From contig JAEOAD010000052.1 of the NCBI GenBank assembly GCA_036365145.1, positions 11,469,501 through 11,533,500 on the forward strand: a stretch of DNA of 64,000 nt. Reading direction: 5' to 3'. Both the position numbers and the translations under genes were made by a program. The notes under the pieces are model-generated. The model did no database searches. It was given only the letters and a program-made list of their open reading frames with translations, and was not told the origin of the DNA. Origin of the DNA: Orientallactaga sibirica. Its lineage: Eukaryota; Chordata; Mammalia; Rodentia; Dipodidae. This document shows, one piece after another, positions 10,202 to 20,587 of this stretch (its first letter is position 1; every line of letters starts with the position of its first letter).

Positions 10202-10996
10202 TTTCTGTGAAAAAAATCTCATTGATAATAGTTTCAAAAACACCTAAAAATAAACCAAGTCAAAGAGGTGAAAGACCTTTATAGTGAGAATGTTAAAATA
10301 TAGAAGAAAGAAATGGAAGAGAACACTAGAAGATGAAATAACCCCCATTCTCATGGACTTGTAGAATTAATATTATGAACATAGCTATATTACTAAAATC
10401 AATCTATACACTCAGTGTAATCCTCACTAAAATTCCAATTACATTCTTCATGAAATTAGGAAAAAACTCTTAAAAGTTCATATGGAAGCACAGAAGACCA
10501 TTAATAACCAAAGTGATGTTGAGAAGGTACCTCACTACCCAACTTCAAATTATGCCACATGACCATGGTAACAAAACCAGTAGGCACCAGCACAAAAATG
10601 GACATGCAAACTAGTAGAATATAATATAAGATCTAGATATAGACCCATACAGCTATAGCCACATTATTTTTTTAAAGAGTTATAAAAATCATACATTGGA
10701 GAAATGAAAGCCTATGCAATAAATGGAGGCTAGAAAACTGATTTTTTTTTTTGCCCACCTGTAGACGAATGAGACTAGATCCATATTTTTCACCCTGTAC
10801 TAAAAAAATCAACTCAAAATGGATTGAAGAAAGTAAAGTAAGACTTCCAAAATGGAAACTAGTAACGAAAAACCCAGTGAAGCACTTCAAGGTATAGGCA
10901 CAGGGAAAGAGTTTCTGAAAAGGACTAACCGTGTTGAAAATAATTCCAAGAATTGATAAGTGGATTACATGACATAACAAAAGCATTCTTCACAGC

Positions 10997-11176
10997 TGTG
11001 GTGGTTTGAATCGGATGTCCTTCATAAACTCATGTGTTTTGAATACTTGGTCCCCAGCTATTGGCAATTTGGGAGGTGGAGCTTTGCTGGAGGAGGCGTG
11101 TTGCTAGGGGGAGGCTGTGGGATATTAGAGCCAGCCACCCTTTCTTCCCATCAGCTGTTTTTGGTCAGCCCCCCAC
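10997..11176 (+). mobile_element. MaLR-like LTR, 5' part
   Basis: Begins TGTGGTGGTTTGAATCGGAT, then ACTTGGTCCCCAGCTATTGG and GAGGTGGAGCTTTGCTGGAG, the word order of rodent MT/ORR1-type MaLR LTRs. The 3' half is absent. The subfamily is uncertain. Confidence 0.6.
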
Positions 11177-11422
11177 ATAAAAATGTTTTCTCTCAAATGC
11201 AAAGCTTAGACTTAAATATGACATGAAAGTAGAAAGAGGACTGTGAATGTGGAGGGGAGGTGTCAAAGGAAGGGAGGTGGGAGACAAGGAAAGGTAATGA
11301 GGAAGACAAACTATCACACATCTCTCATATGTGCAATCTTGATTTAACTATACACAAAACCACACACACAAAACACACACACATACACACATATGTAACA
11401 TGGAAGCAGAAATCTTTAAGGG

Positions 11423-11586
11423 AGCAGGGCGTGGTGGCGCACGCCTTTAATCCCAGCACTCGGGAGGCAGAGGTAGGAGGATCGCCGAGAGTTCGAGGCC
11501 ACCCTGAGACTACATAGTTAATTCCAGGTCAGCCTGGACCAGTGGACCTTGCAAAAAAAAAAAAAAAAAAAAAAAAAAAGAAAGAA
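11423..11586 (+). mobile_element. B1 SINE, young
   Basis: Starts AGCAGGGCGTGGTGGCGCAC and ends in a long A tail (about 11551-11579) then (AAAG)n. Perfect 15-bp target duplication AGAAATCTTTAAGGG at 11408-11422 and 11587-11601. Low divergence and an intact A tail suggest a recent insertion. Confidence 0.95.
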
Positions 11587-11917
11587 AGAAATCTTTAAGG
11601 GGTGGAAAAGGACCACTGTGTGTGTGGGGGCTCAGAGTAGGGCAGTGGGGATGATGGAATGAACAAGGTACAATGATATATATGTATTTAAATGCTATAA
11701 TGAAACTCATTATTTTTATGCTAACTAAAAATTCATAAAAAAGAAAAACAAGTACTTTAATAAAGATTTATTGATTATTTTACCTAATAATCTAAAAATA
11801 TCCTTTAAAATAGTCACCAATTTGGCAAATAAAAATGGTATGCTATTGTAAAAAATTGTAAATATTTCACAAAAATTTCATAACATTTATTTGTCTACTA
11901 ATTACCTATGTTTCTTC

Positions 11918-12153
11918 CTTTTTTATATTTTTATTTATTTATTTATTTATGTGAGAGAGAAAGAGATACAGAAATATGCAGGTAGAGAGAGAGAGAGAGA
12001 ATGGGCTTGCCAGGGTTTCCAGCCACTGCAAACGAACTCCAGATGAGTGCTCCCCCCTGTGCATCTGGCTTATGTGGGTCCTGAGGAATCGAAGTTGGGG
12101 TCTTTGGCTTTGCAGGCAAGCCCCTTAACTGCTAAGCCATCTCTCCAGCCCCC
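11918..12153 (-). mobile_element. tRNA-like SINE
   Basis: Right end CTCTCCAGCC, left end (TTTA)n tail. Target duplication ATGTTTCTTC at 11908-11917 and 12154-12163. Confidence 0.95.
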
Positions 12154-12163
12154 ATGTTTCTTC

Positions 12164-13155
12164 TGATTATATTTTTACCTTGTTCTTTCTAAAACCACCC
12201 AATGTTCTCATTGTTTTGAAAAACAAACTATTTTGACAGTAATAACATTAATCTGTTGTCTATCTATATCTTATCCAGGTTAATTTTAAAACAAATTTTA
12301 CCAATTACCTTCTCATTATCTCTCTCCCCCACAAAACAAGATCTTTCGAATCTTAATCAGAATCTCATTAAAAGTATAAACTAATTTTAAGAGCAGCATC
12401 AACGTTTGTTTCTTAAAAAAAACTTTAACTCAGTAATATAATATTTAGAAATAAAAGGCATAAACATGCCACAGGAATAGACCTAGGTCTTTTATAAGGT
12501 CTGAGTGATGAGTATATGCCCAGAGCTCTACCATGTGCCAGGTGCTGGCCACACCCTGTGGCTCTGTGGTTCTGTGTGTGGAATCAAAAGTGATTCAGGG
12601 CTTCCTGGGAATGTCAGGGTGCAGGGGTGGGGGCTGTTTCTTCAGGAGTGCTCACCAGTCTTAGTTCCACTCCATCTCATCAGAAATGAGGAGCCTGTCA
12701 CATGTTCTCGTCCCGTGTAAGCTTCAAAAGTCCAGGGTTGGAGATGGCACAGTCGCTGCTCCTGTCCCCTCCCTGTTCTGAGAGAAGTAGAGCGTGGTGC
12801 TGTCCAGCAGCAAGGAACTCAGGACCACTAGCAGGGAGAGTCTGTAGTTGGCATAACTCCTTTAATGACCTTGAGGCACGGGGAAGGGGTAGTCATGTAC
12901 CCAGATGACGGCTGGAACCGCAGGAATTTCTCATGGATCCAAAACAGCAGCACTTTTGGCTGCAAAACCAAGCTGGGCTTTTGTGTTGTTGTTGTCTGTC
13001 TGTCTTTGCTGTCACAGGAGAGTAAAAAAATGCCAAGAAAGGAAGCTTGTTTAAAAGAAACAGTCCCAAGCATTCTGTCGAAATCCTACTCTTTGGCATA
13101 TGTGGCTGGGTGTTTTGTCCCAGCAATGCAAAAGTAACCACAACAGCGTTCATGT
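12164..13155. other. Unique sequence, no gene seen
   Basis: The AT-rich first part gives way to more GC-balanced DNA from about 12500. Overlapping short frames near 12700-13130 on both strands show no recognised domain. The end (GGTGTTTTGTCCCAGCAATG, AACCACAACAG, 13110-13147) resembles the 3' end of a MaLR LTR. Confidence 0.45.
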
Positions 13156-13436
13156 GTGCGTGGGGTCATATGTGAGGTGTGGGTACACATATGTGCACAT
13201 GTGTGTAGAGGTCAAGGACAACCTCGGGTGCTATTCTTAGGACTTCTGGCTCGGTTTTTGAGACAGGGTTTCTCATTGGCCTGGGAATCACCAATTAGGC
13301 CAGTGAGCCCCAAGGATCTTCCTGCCTCCACCTGCCCAGTGCTGGGAATCCAGGCATGCATCACCTGGCACTTTTCACATGGGTGCTGGGCATTGCATGG
13401 CAAGCTCTTTACCAACTGGGCCATCTCTCCAGCCCC
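13156..13436 (-). mobile_element. B2/B3-type composite SINE
   Basis: In antisense: TGTGTAGAGGTCAAGGACAA at the left, GAGACAGGGTTTCTC and GTGCTGGGAATCCAGGCATG in the middle, and GGCCATCTCTCCAGCC at the right, the reversed tRNA-like head. The order matches old rodent B2/B3/B4-group SINEs. Family assignment within the group is not certain. Confidence 0.7.
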
Positions 13437-14418
13437 AAGATACCTTTTATTTCAGCAAGCTCAAGGATGGCTCATTGACACAGTTCTTAAAATGAGGATT
13501 TCCTTCCAGGCTCGAGACATCAATTGGGATTGATATGTCTGACAATGCTCTGATGAACTGGGTTGCGAGGCCAGCATAGCCTCTTACTGGACTCCTCACT
13601 CTGGTTAGGACACTTGCCTGCTCTGGGCACTAAGCCCAGTGTTCTACTCGCTCTTGCACCCTTGAGTCTCGTCATGGTTTCATTAATATCAGGGCTTCTT
13701 TTCTAACAGTGCCTTCGTTGATATGAAACAGAAATCCTGCCACATCACATGGAAGGAAGGGAGTACCGAAACCAAGTTGCTCTCGGCAGCCATCAGTCCT
13801 CCCGTTCCTGAGCTTTGTAAGGGCAAGGGAATTTCCTGCTAAGGAAGATAGAGAGGAAGAGCAGCTAAACAACAACCCGGAGGAGCTGGGTAAGAAGAAC
13901 CTTGGGACCCTGGGGACCATGACGTCAGGAACAGGAAGTGGCACTGCTGGAGACGTGCTTCAGGGGTGTGTTGATTGATTTGGACAGGTATGACCAAGCC
14001 AAGTTTAAGAATAGAGGCAGAAAATAAGAGAGGAGACTTTGAAAAGGAAAAAAAATTAAAAGAAAAGAAAAGAAAAAAAGATCCAGACAACATTTTAATA
14101 TTGGAATGGAACTGAGATTAACTGCAAAGGCTGATCACACTGCAGGGCCTTTTCTGTTTTCTCTCTGTGAACAGCCATTGTTTGGAGGAACAAGCTATCT
14201 CCGCATACCTGTGAGACTTCTGGGAATTGCAGAAAGACTTCTCATTCTAAAAGGCTCTCCTCCGTGCCTGTGCCTCGTTGTTGCTGGATAGAGTTCTGTG
14301 CTTCTAACTTTATTTTTAAATGGAATCATTGGCCCTTGACAGCCTATTCTCAATTATAAGCATCTTTTCTTGAACAAGGTTACCAGTTTCTTTCCAATGG
14401 TCATGGGAGAAGCCTGCT
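13437..14418. other. Unique left flank of the ERV
   Basis: No gene or repeat is recognised except an AAAAG-rich patch at 14042-14081. The last bases before the provirus (GGGAGAAGCCTGCT) do not match the start of the 3' LTR. Confidence 0.5.
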
Positions 14419-14890
14419 TGAGCCAAACTGCAACCATTTGGAGGAAGAAGCCTCCACTCTTTGTGTTAAGATTTCAGCTTCCTGAGTTCCTGTGAAATTT
14501 ACCAAGCCTTCCCAAAAAGCCTGCTTTGATAAGAACAAGAATGTAACCTAAAGATGTGTATCTTAAACAAACAGGACTGATGTAAATCTGCCCTGCCTGT
14601 AATCTCAACAGACATTCTTGAGGCCTATCACTCAAGAGACCCTGACCCTCTGGTAGTCATAAAATCCATTAGGCAGTCATAAATCCCATTTGCCTTCTTC
14701 CCGCCTCCCCTATAGCCATAAAATCCTATTTGCCCTCTTCCTGCCTCCCCTATATATACCTCTGTATGAATAATAATAATAAAGCCTTGACTGGTGTGGA
14801 AGCAAGGCTTTCTTCTTTGTGTCTGCTTGTCTCTCTCATCCAGGAGCAGCCTCCCCTTGAGCCCCTGTTGAACCCCGCCGGCCGGGGGCA
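14419..14890 (+). repeat. ERV 5' LTR, left end missing
   Basis: Matches the 3' LTR from TGAGCC onward. TATATATA at 14751-14758 is a TATA candidate and AATAAA at 14778-14783 a poly(A) signal. Their closeness implies a very short R region, as in some betaretroviruses. The proximal promoter holds a 39-bp direct duplication (14678-14716 and 14717-14755), each copy ending in CCTATA. The LTR closes at CA (14889-14890), two bases before the primer site. The first 13 bases of U3 are replaced by unrelated flank. Confidence 0.9.
14751..14783 (+). promoter_or_regulatory. LTR core promoter and poly(A) signal
   Basis: TATATATA at 14751-14758 and AATAAA at 14778-14783. Transcription would begin near 14780, so the signal sits at the U3/R border. 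The same arrangement is present in the 3' LTR. A second, weaker TATA copy (TATAG, 14711-14715) comes from the 39-bp duplication. Confidence 0.6.
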
Positions 14891-14892
14891 AG

Positions 14893-14911
14893 TGGCGCCC
14901 AGACGTGGGGC
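14893..14911 (+). other. ERV primer-binding site, tRNA-Lys type
   Basis: TGGCGCCCAGACGTGGGGC, two bases after the LTR end. It fits the tRNA-Lys(1,2) type of site used by class II ERVs apart from one extra G after CCCA. The extra base would bulge in the primer duplex. Confidence 0.8.
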
Positions 14912-14984
14912 TTGAGGTACGAGGACTGACTTGGACGTCGCAAGGAAGGACGGCCGTCTCTTCAGCATTGGATCGCCACCTCGT

Positions 14985-15056
14985 TGGTGAGTGAAGATCC
15001 ACAGTGGGTCACTGCAGGAAAGCCCGCCTGTAATACAGACCTGGGTAAGGTAAGAA
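14985..15056 (+). promoter_or_regulatory. Candidate ERV 5' splice donors
   Basis: TTGGTGAGTGA (GT at 14987) and the pair in CTGGGTAAGGTAAGAAT (GT at 15045 and 15050) match the donor consensus GTRAGT well. They lie about 100-160 bases after the primer site, where retroviral leaders usually have the major donor. Confidence 0.45.
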
Positions 15057-15159
15057 TAGCGACGAATGTCTCGGGACAAGCCATATTTGTTCATAGTTTA
15101 TGAACCCTCAAGGCACAAAGAAAATCGGGTGATCCTTTGGGGACATCCTCCCTTGGGAT

Positions 15160-15560
15160 TTACAGGCCCAGGGTTGGCTGCCTCCCCAATGAAGAAATTG
15201 TCTCTTTATTGACGGACTTAGGCGAAGTTTCATATGGTTGTCTCGCCATTAAAAAACTAGGCAGAGTTTGTTTCCCCAGTTAGCGAAAGACAAACTCCCT
15301 TTCTCCATCAGAGAAAGACTAAATACTACAAGCCCAGGGGCTGCCCCCCCAGTGAGAAGGTAATATTTGCCACTGACGGGTCAGGCGAGAGATAATGTAA
15401 AGAAAAAATAAACTGTCCGTTTCTCCATCAGAGAAACGTAACTTAACAAGCCCGCGGGGGCTAGCCTCCCCACTGAGGAATTAGGAGAGGTGTAATGTAA
15501 AGAAAAACAGACTTTTTCCATCTCAAAGAAAAAGACAGATCTCCCTCTCAGACACTGTTT
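15160..15560 (+). other. ERV leader module array with compensatory hairpins
   Basis: Three diverged copies of a CCCAGGG(G)CTGCC...CCCCANTGA-type word (about 15165, 15331, 15450) alternate with hairpins. Hairpin 2 is CTTTCTC-CATCA-GAGAAAG at 15299-15317. Hairpin 3 is GTTTCTC-CATCA-GAGAAAC at 15419-15437, extended by C15418-G15438. Hairpin 4 is CTTTTTC with GAAAAAG and a 9-base loop, 15512-15534. A fourth stem precedes them: GTTTGTTTC (15266-15274) pairs with GAAA (15285-15288) and CAAAC (15291-15295) around a 2-base bulge. Between hairpins 2 and 3 the closing pair changes C-G to G-C, and between 2 and 4 an inner C-G changes to T-A, so pairing is kept while bases change. That suggests selected RNA structure, perhaps packaging or dimerisation, but function is inference. 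Confidence 0.6.
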
Positions 15561-16132
15561 TCTTATTTCATTCTTTGTTTTCGGTTTAAGCCATGGACTT
15601 GAATCAAGGCGACAGGGCAACTGAAGTCTCTCGGCCAGGGCTACTCTCTGGCATTGACTGAAGGCCCCGAGCTCATTGTTCAAATCCTGACAGCACGACC
15701 GGGTGCTGGCAATAAACCTTCTATCTATTCCTCTTTACATTTTACAAACTGGTCACGCATAGGCCAGTAAAAGCCTTTAGGGCAGCTACCGGATTCTTAA
15801 ACTTGTGGTCAGGCTTGCGTTTGGGACCACCGGGAAATCCCCCGGGCTATTTATGGCCCAGGAATATTGCCCTTTGGTCTTAACGTTTCCAAACTTTCTC
15901 TATCGTGAGGAACACTAGCCTTCATCAAAATGTGGCTGTTAGCTCGAGCTGTGACAAGCTGGCAGATCTGGCAGAGCCGCTCAAAAACCACAGGCAACAA
16001 CAAAGACAAAAGCTCACACCTGGGGGCAAGGCTCAGGCCTCCTGCAGGCTTTTCTTTTCAGCAAACTGCAATTGTTTATTCTAGGGCTTAAAGTGCTTAA
16101 GATGCAGGGAACCCAAGTTAAATTTCTTGTTC

Positions 16133-16136
<4 letters not shown>

Positions 16137-16167
<31 letters not shown>

Positions 16168-16250
16168 GGGCTCTTTCTTAGCTTCACTGGCTTGCAGAGT
16201 TTAGGAACTTCTAACAACAACAACAACAACAACAACAAAAAAAAAAACAG
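16137..16250. repeat. Poly(A) run and (CAA)n in ERV leader
   Basis: A run of about 27 A at 16138-16164 followed by GGGGGG, then (AAC)8 at about 16214-16238 and another A run. Such pure runs inside a young element are prone to slippage and to assembly error. Confidence 0.9.
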
Positions 16251-16260
16251 TCTCAAATAG

Positions 16261-17880
16261 ATATGGACTTCTTTACAACTGTTTTAAGCTTATTTTCTCT
16301 CTCTATACTTTTCTGGGACTACTAACAAAATTTCAAAATATGGATAAATGCCAAATTATTATAAGTAGATATGGACTTCTTAAAAGTATTTACAACTATT
16401 TTAAGTTCACTTTGTCTCTCTATACTTTTCTGGGACTACTAACAAAATTTCAAAATATGGGTAAATGCCAAATTATTATAAGTAGATATGGACTTCTTAA
16501 AAGTATTTACAACTATTTTAAGTTCACTTTGTCTCTCTATACTTTTCTGGGACTACTAACAAAATTTCTAAATATGGGTAAATACCAAATTATTATAAGT
16601 AGATATAGACTTCTTAAAAGTATTTACAACTGTTTTAAGTTTATTTTGTCTGTCTATGCTTTTTCTGGGACTACTAACAAAATTTCAAAATATGGGTAAA
16701 TGCCAAATTATTATTAATAGATATAGACTTCTTATAAGTATTACAACTGTTTTAAGCTCACTTTTGCCTCTCTATGCTTTTTCTGGTACTACTAACAAAA
16801 TTTCAAAATATGGGTAAATGCCAAATTATTATAAGTAGATATAGACTTCTTATAAGTATTTACAACTGTTTTAAGTTCACTTTGTCTCTCTATACTTTTC
16901 TGGGACTACTAACAAAATTTCAAAATATGGGTAAATGCCAAATTATTATTAATAGATATAGACTTCTTATAAGTATTACAACTGTTTTAAGCTCACTTTT
17001 GCCTCTCTATGCTTTTCTGGTACTACTAACAAAATTTCAAAATATGGGTAAATGCCAAATTATTATAAGTAGATATAGACTTCTTATAAGTATTTACAAC
17101 TGTTTTAAGCTTATTTTGTCTGTCTATGCTTTTTCTGGGACTACTAACAAAATTTCAAAATATGGGTAAATGCCAAATTATTATTAATAGATATAGACTT
17201 CTTATAAGTATTACAACTGTTTTAAGCTCACTTTTGCCTCTCTATGCTTTTCTGGTACTACTAACAAAATTTCAAAATATGGGTAAATGCCAAATTATTA
17301 TAAGTAGATATAGACTTCTTATAAGTATTTACAACTGTTTTAAGTTCACTTTTGCCTCTCTATGCTTTTTCTGGGACTACTAACAAAATTTCAAAATATG
17401 GGTAAATGCCAAATTATTATTAATAGATATAGACTTCTTATAAGTATTACAACTGTTTTAAGCTCACTTTTGCCTCTCTATGCTTTTCTGGTACTACTAA
17501 CAAAATTTCGAAATATGGGTAAATGCCAAATTATTATAAGTAGATATAGACTTCTTATAAGTATTTACAACTGTTTTAAGTTCACTTTTGCCTCTCTATG
17601 CTTTTTCTGGGACTACTAACAAAATTTCAAAATATGGATAAATGCCAAATTATTATAAATAGATATAGACTTCTTATAGGTATTTACAACTGTTTTAAGT
17701 TCACTTTGTCTCTCTATACTTTTCTGGGACTACTAACAAAATTTCAAAATATGGATAAATGCCAAATTATTATAAGTAGATATAGACTTCTTATAGGTAT
17801 TTACAACTGTTTTAAGTTCACTTTATACTTTTCTGGGACTATGCAAAATTTCAAAATTTTCTGGGACTACTAACAAACAA
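16261..17880 (+). repeat. 14-unit tandem array of about 117 bp in ERV leader
   Basis: Units begin ATATRGACTTCTT at 16261, 16369, 16486, 16603, 16721, 16839, 16956, 17073, 17191, 17308, 17427, 17544, 17663 and 17780; the spacing is 117-119 except the first (108). Each holds a pyrimidine stretch, GGACTACTAAC and CAAAATATGGGTAAATGCC. From 16721 to about 17662 two unit types alternate: TTAATAG units with TATTACAAC, and TAAGTAG units with TATTTACAAC, giving a dimer period of about 235. Because 117 is divisible by 3, long repetitive frames open through it. They break wherever a unit is 118-119 and are not credible genes. Confidence 0.95.
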
Positions 17881-18690
17881 ACAAACAAACAAAAAAAACA
17901 GTTTCAAGAATTATATTTAAATTTAAATATGTGCTTAATACTAAATTCGTCAAAAAAAATTTTTTTATAATGTTCAAATCTACTTTCATAATTTAAATGT
18001 ATATCAAAAGTCAAGTCTGATCTACTCTTTAAAGATATAAGGCCTTTTTTTTTTTATAGCCTAATTTAAAAACAATAAAAGTTTTCATTGGTAATAATAA
18101 AATAAACCGATTAAAAATAAACTGAAAAAAAAAAAAACTTTAAATGTTGGTGACTAATGAAAAAGATTATTACAAAGTGGTTACATAATTTGTAAAATAA
18201 AAATATGTAACTGTAGATATTAAGTAAACTTAAACAAAAAGTTAAAGATAAAACACTTAACCAGATTACAGATCTTTTTAGATACAATAAAGTGATTATT
18301 AACCTAGGGCTTACATCAAACTAATAAAAGCATGGCTCTAGCTGATAGCAGGTTACTATGGTATTCAGTTTGTAAACTTAAAACTTTAACCTGTTGATAT
18401 TAATCTGGTCATGATGATGGTTTAAAAAAGACTAAATTTAGAGTACCCAATAAAGTTAATTAAGTTCCTATTTGTCAACATTTTAACTATATCTTAAGGT
18501 TAAAATTGGTTCATTAATATTTCTCTCACATAGTTAATATAGCTAATATACAAAAATTCCTAACATCTCCCTCCATTGGCACACCAGTAACTACCCAAGA
18601 TCTTTAATGTAACCTGTGATAATTGTTTCCTATCCAACTGTGTTTTCAAAACATCCAACCCTGGGGGTCCTCAGCACTCAGACCGGTCTG
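17881..18690 (+). other. AT-rich part of ERV leader
   Basis: (CAAA)n at 17874-17893 leads into about 800 bases of A/T-rich sequence without repeats or frames. It may be eroded or captured sequence, and I recognise nothing retroviral in it. Confidence 0.5.
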
Positions 18691-18697
18691 GTAAGTA
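18688..18697 (+). promoter_or_regulatory. Strong splice-donor-like site in ERV
   Basis: CTGGTAAGTAT has GT at 18691 and matches the donor consensus closely. It lies about 250 bases before the gag-like ATG and is followed by a CT-rich stretch. Confidence 0.5.
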
Positions 18698-18755
18698 TCT
18701 GAGCGCTCTCTCTCTCTTTCTTCTTTTTAAAGCTTTTCTTGGGCCCTGTTTTTTA

Positions 18756-18899
18756 ATTCGTGTGTCTATGTTATTGGGCCCTCTGTTTCTGTCATATTCG
18801 TGTGTCTATGTTATTGGGCCCTCTATGTTTCTGTCATATTCGTGTGTCTGTGTTATTGGGCCCTATATGTTTCTGTCATATTTGTGTGTCTGTATGTTG
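18756..18899 (+). repeat. 3.5 tandem copies of a 40-42 bp unit
   Basis: Units at 18756, 18796, 18838 and 18880 read ATTCGTGTGTCTATGTTATT then GGGCCCT and TTTCTGTCAT with small changes. They precede the gag-like ATG. GGGCCC is a self-complementary word in each full unit. Confidence 0.9.
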
Positions 18900-18938
18900 T
18901 TTCCCTATGGACAGACGCTTCTCCCTTGACTTAATAAC

Positions 18939-19130
18939 ATGGGACAGTTCCCTTCCCCCTCTTTAGGACAAAAATCAAGGACATCGCTCAGAAAAATGGA
19001 GTATCTATTTCTGTTCCTCAATGGCTATCAGAGGACACCCTTTCATTCAAATATTTAAAAGAATGTTTTCTGTCCTAGGAACAGACATCCAGACCAGATC
19101 CCATACATCGTGACCTGAAAAATTTAATTA
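18939..19130 (+). pseudogene. gag-like 5' remnant of the ERV
   Basis: ATG GGA CAG at 18939 opens a short frame beginning MGQ, the myristoylation-type start usual for retroviral Gag, and it sits at the expected place after the leader. The frame stops after about 40 codons. An overlapping frame carries a further Gag-matrix-like stretch, so at least one frameshift separates them. No capsid, nucleocapsid, protease or polymerase follows. Assignment rests on position and the first residues, so it is tentative. Confidence 0.4.
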
Positions 19131-20197
19131 ACCCCCACCCTTTTTCACTCCTTTCTTCACAGGTGTTGGCAGCCCACCGCTGAAGCCTCGGTCCCAATTC
19201 TTGTGTGGGGGAGGGAATGGGAACTGGGAATTACATCTCAGGTCAATTAATGAGTTACATCTCAGGTCAATAAATGGTTTACAAAATTTGTCTGTTATAA
19301 AAACCAGAGGCCCCCATGGCTGAGTATCTCTAAAAGGTCCTACAGGTATAAAACTCCCCAAAAGCTATGTTATTGGACTGATTAAAATTTTTCTCAAACT
19401 TTTTCTTCACAGATAGATATTGATTAAAAGCTGTCAGTCAGGATAGATGCTCTAAAAAATGCTGTTATGTATTAAAAAGGCAGGTTGTCAATCTGGTGGT
19501 TCAAAAGCAATTGTTCTGTCATGAGCATTACTCCTTTATCCTACAATGGGACTGCTACTATATGGTAAAAGGTTAAAAATCATATTTGGGGTATTTAAAA
19601 TCTTAATAATCTTAACATAAATTTACAAGGTTTACAAAAAGAAAATATCTGTTATTTCATATAGTCATTTGTCTTTTGGTGATCCTGTTAAGGCTGCAAA
19701 AAGATTTTTTTGATGCCTTAAGTATCTCCCAAGCAGTTTCTTTCTCAGATTCTCATTCAGCTTAAGCAGGGGGGAAATTTACTGCTGGGCAAACATAGAT
19801 TACAGAGTTAGAGGTCAACACATTCCTTAGCTAGTTAGGCCTGGGTTTAATAAATGTCTGATTCTATAATGACAGTACTGTCATCTGGCTATTAAATGAT
19901 GTCTTCTAAGTAAAAAGAAAAACTTTAACTTGGTTTACAACAGTAATTTAGTGAAATAATAAACTCAAAAATTTCCAGGAGGCTTATTTCAGCAATACAA
20001 TTGCAACTTGTTTCAACATACAGAGGTGGCTGTGCCTGAGTCAGGCAAGCAAACAGTGTTACAGAGACTGAATGTAACAGGTTAATTGATTTTTTTTTGG
20101 TTCTTCAGTATATACCAAAATAAATATAATTTATGATTACAGTTGGGTCCCCAAGAAAATAAATAATCAGAGATACAGCCCATCTTGGGTCCCAAAG

Positions 20198-20551
20198 GTG
20201 GCCTCAAACAAAATTATAAAAAGTACTCTAAAAGAAAATTATTTTAAGTTTTGCACGTGTCTGCCCCTCCCTTATCCTTTTGTACTTGGGCCCAGGTGGG
20301 TCAATCACCTAATGAAATTTACTCTTAGTTGTACCTGGTATATTATCACCAATTGTATTAATTCTAAAAAGGACACAGCTACAGATTACTCCTCCAATGT
20401 AGCCTTTATTGTCATGTGTTTTCCTGACTTAATTATGCCAATCAGAAGGACTGAGTCCTGGTACTCCAGCTTCCAGAGCTCAAGTGTTCCAGCAACCTCT
20501 GCAGGTCCACTATCACAGACTGGAGCTGGCAAGCCGAGGAATCGCGACTGA
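20198..20551 (+). pseudogene. env-like remnant (surface-subunit C-terminal part)
   Basis: An open stretch of about 117 codons contains PYPFVLG, a Cys-spaced block ending TNCINS, then PDLIMPI and a SWYSS-type aromatic motif. This order recalls the end of the surface subunit of betaretroviral or class II ERV Env. It ends at a stop before any complete transmembrane subunit, and no upstream signal peptide is joined to it. It is a fragment with no evident function. Confidence 0.5.
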
Positions 20552-20587
20552 GGACTTGCCTCCAGCTGAGACCTTCCCCTAACAATG

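Larger units (their letters stand above)
9955..11760 (+). mobile_element. L1 fragment: ORF2 3' part and 3' UTR
   Basis: Words such as CCAGTAGCTTTCCTATATAC, CTCATGGACTTGTAGAATTA and AAAATGGATTGAAGAAAGT follow the order of L1 ORF2 C-terminal coding DNA, and the 3' UTR follows (CACATCTCTCATATGTGCAA, ATTTAACTATACACAAAACC). It is interrupted by a SINE (10015-10201), a MaLR-like LTR piece (10997-11176) and a B1 (11423-11586). It is truncated at 5' and carries many stops, so it is inactive. Confidence 0.8.

Noticed and set aside
16340..17873. Series of repeated open frames of 85-131 codons with a 39-residue period
   Set aside because: They follow from a 117-bp repeat without stops in one frame. Frames break at each 118-119-bp unit, there is no domain, and the array is in an ERV leader.
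20198..20551. Captured (domesticated) env gene
   Set aside because: Only a C-terminal surface-subunit-like part is open; there is no signal peptide, fusion peptide or transmembrane part in frame.
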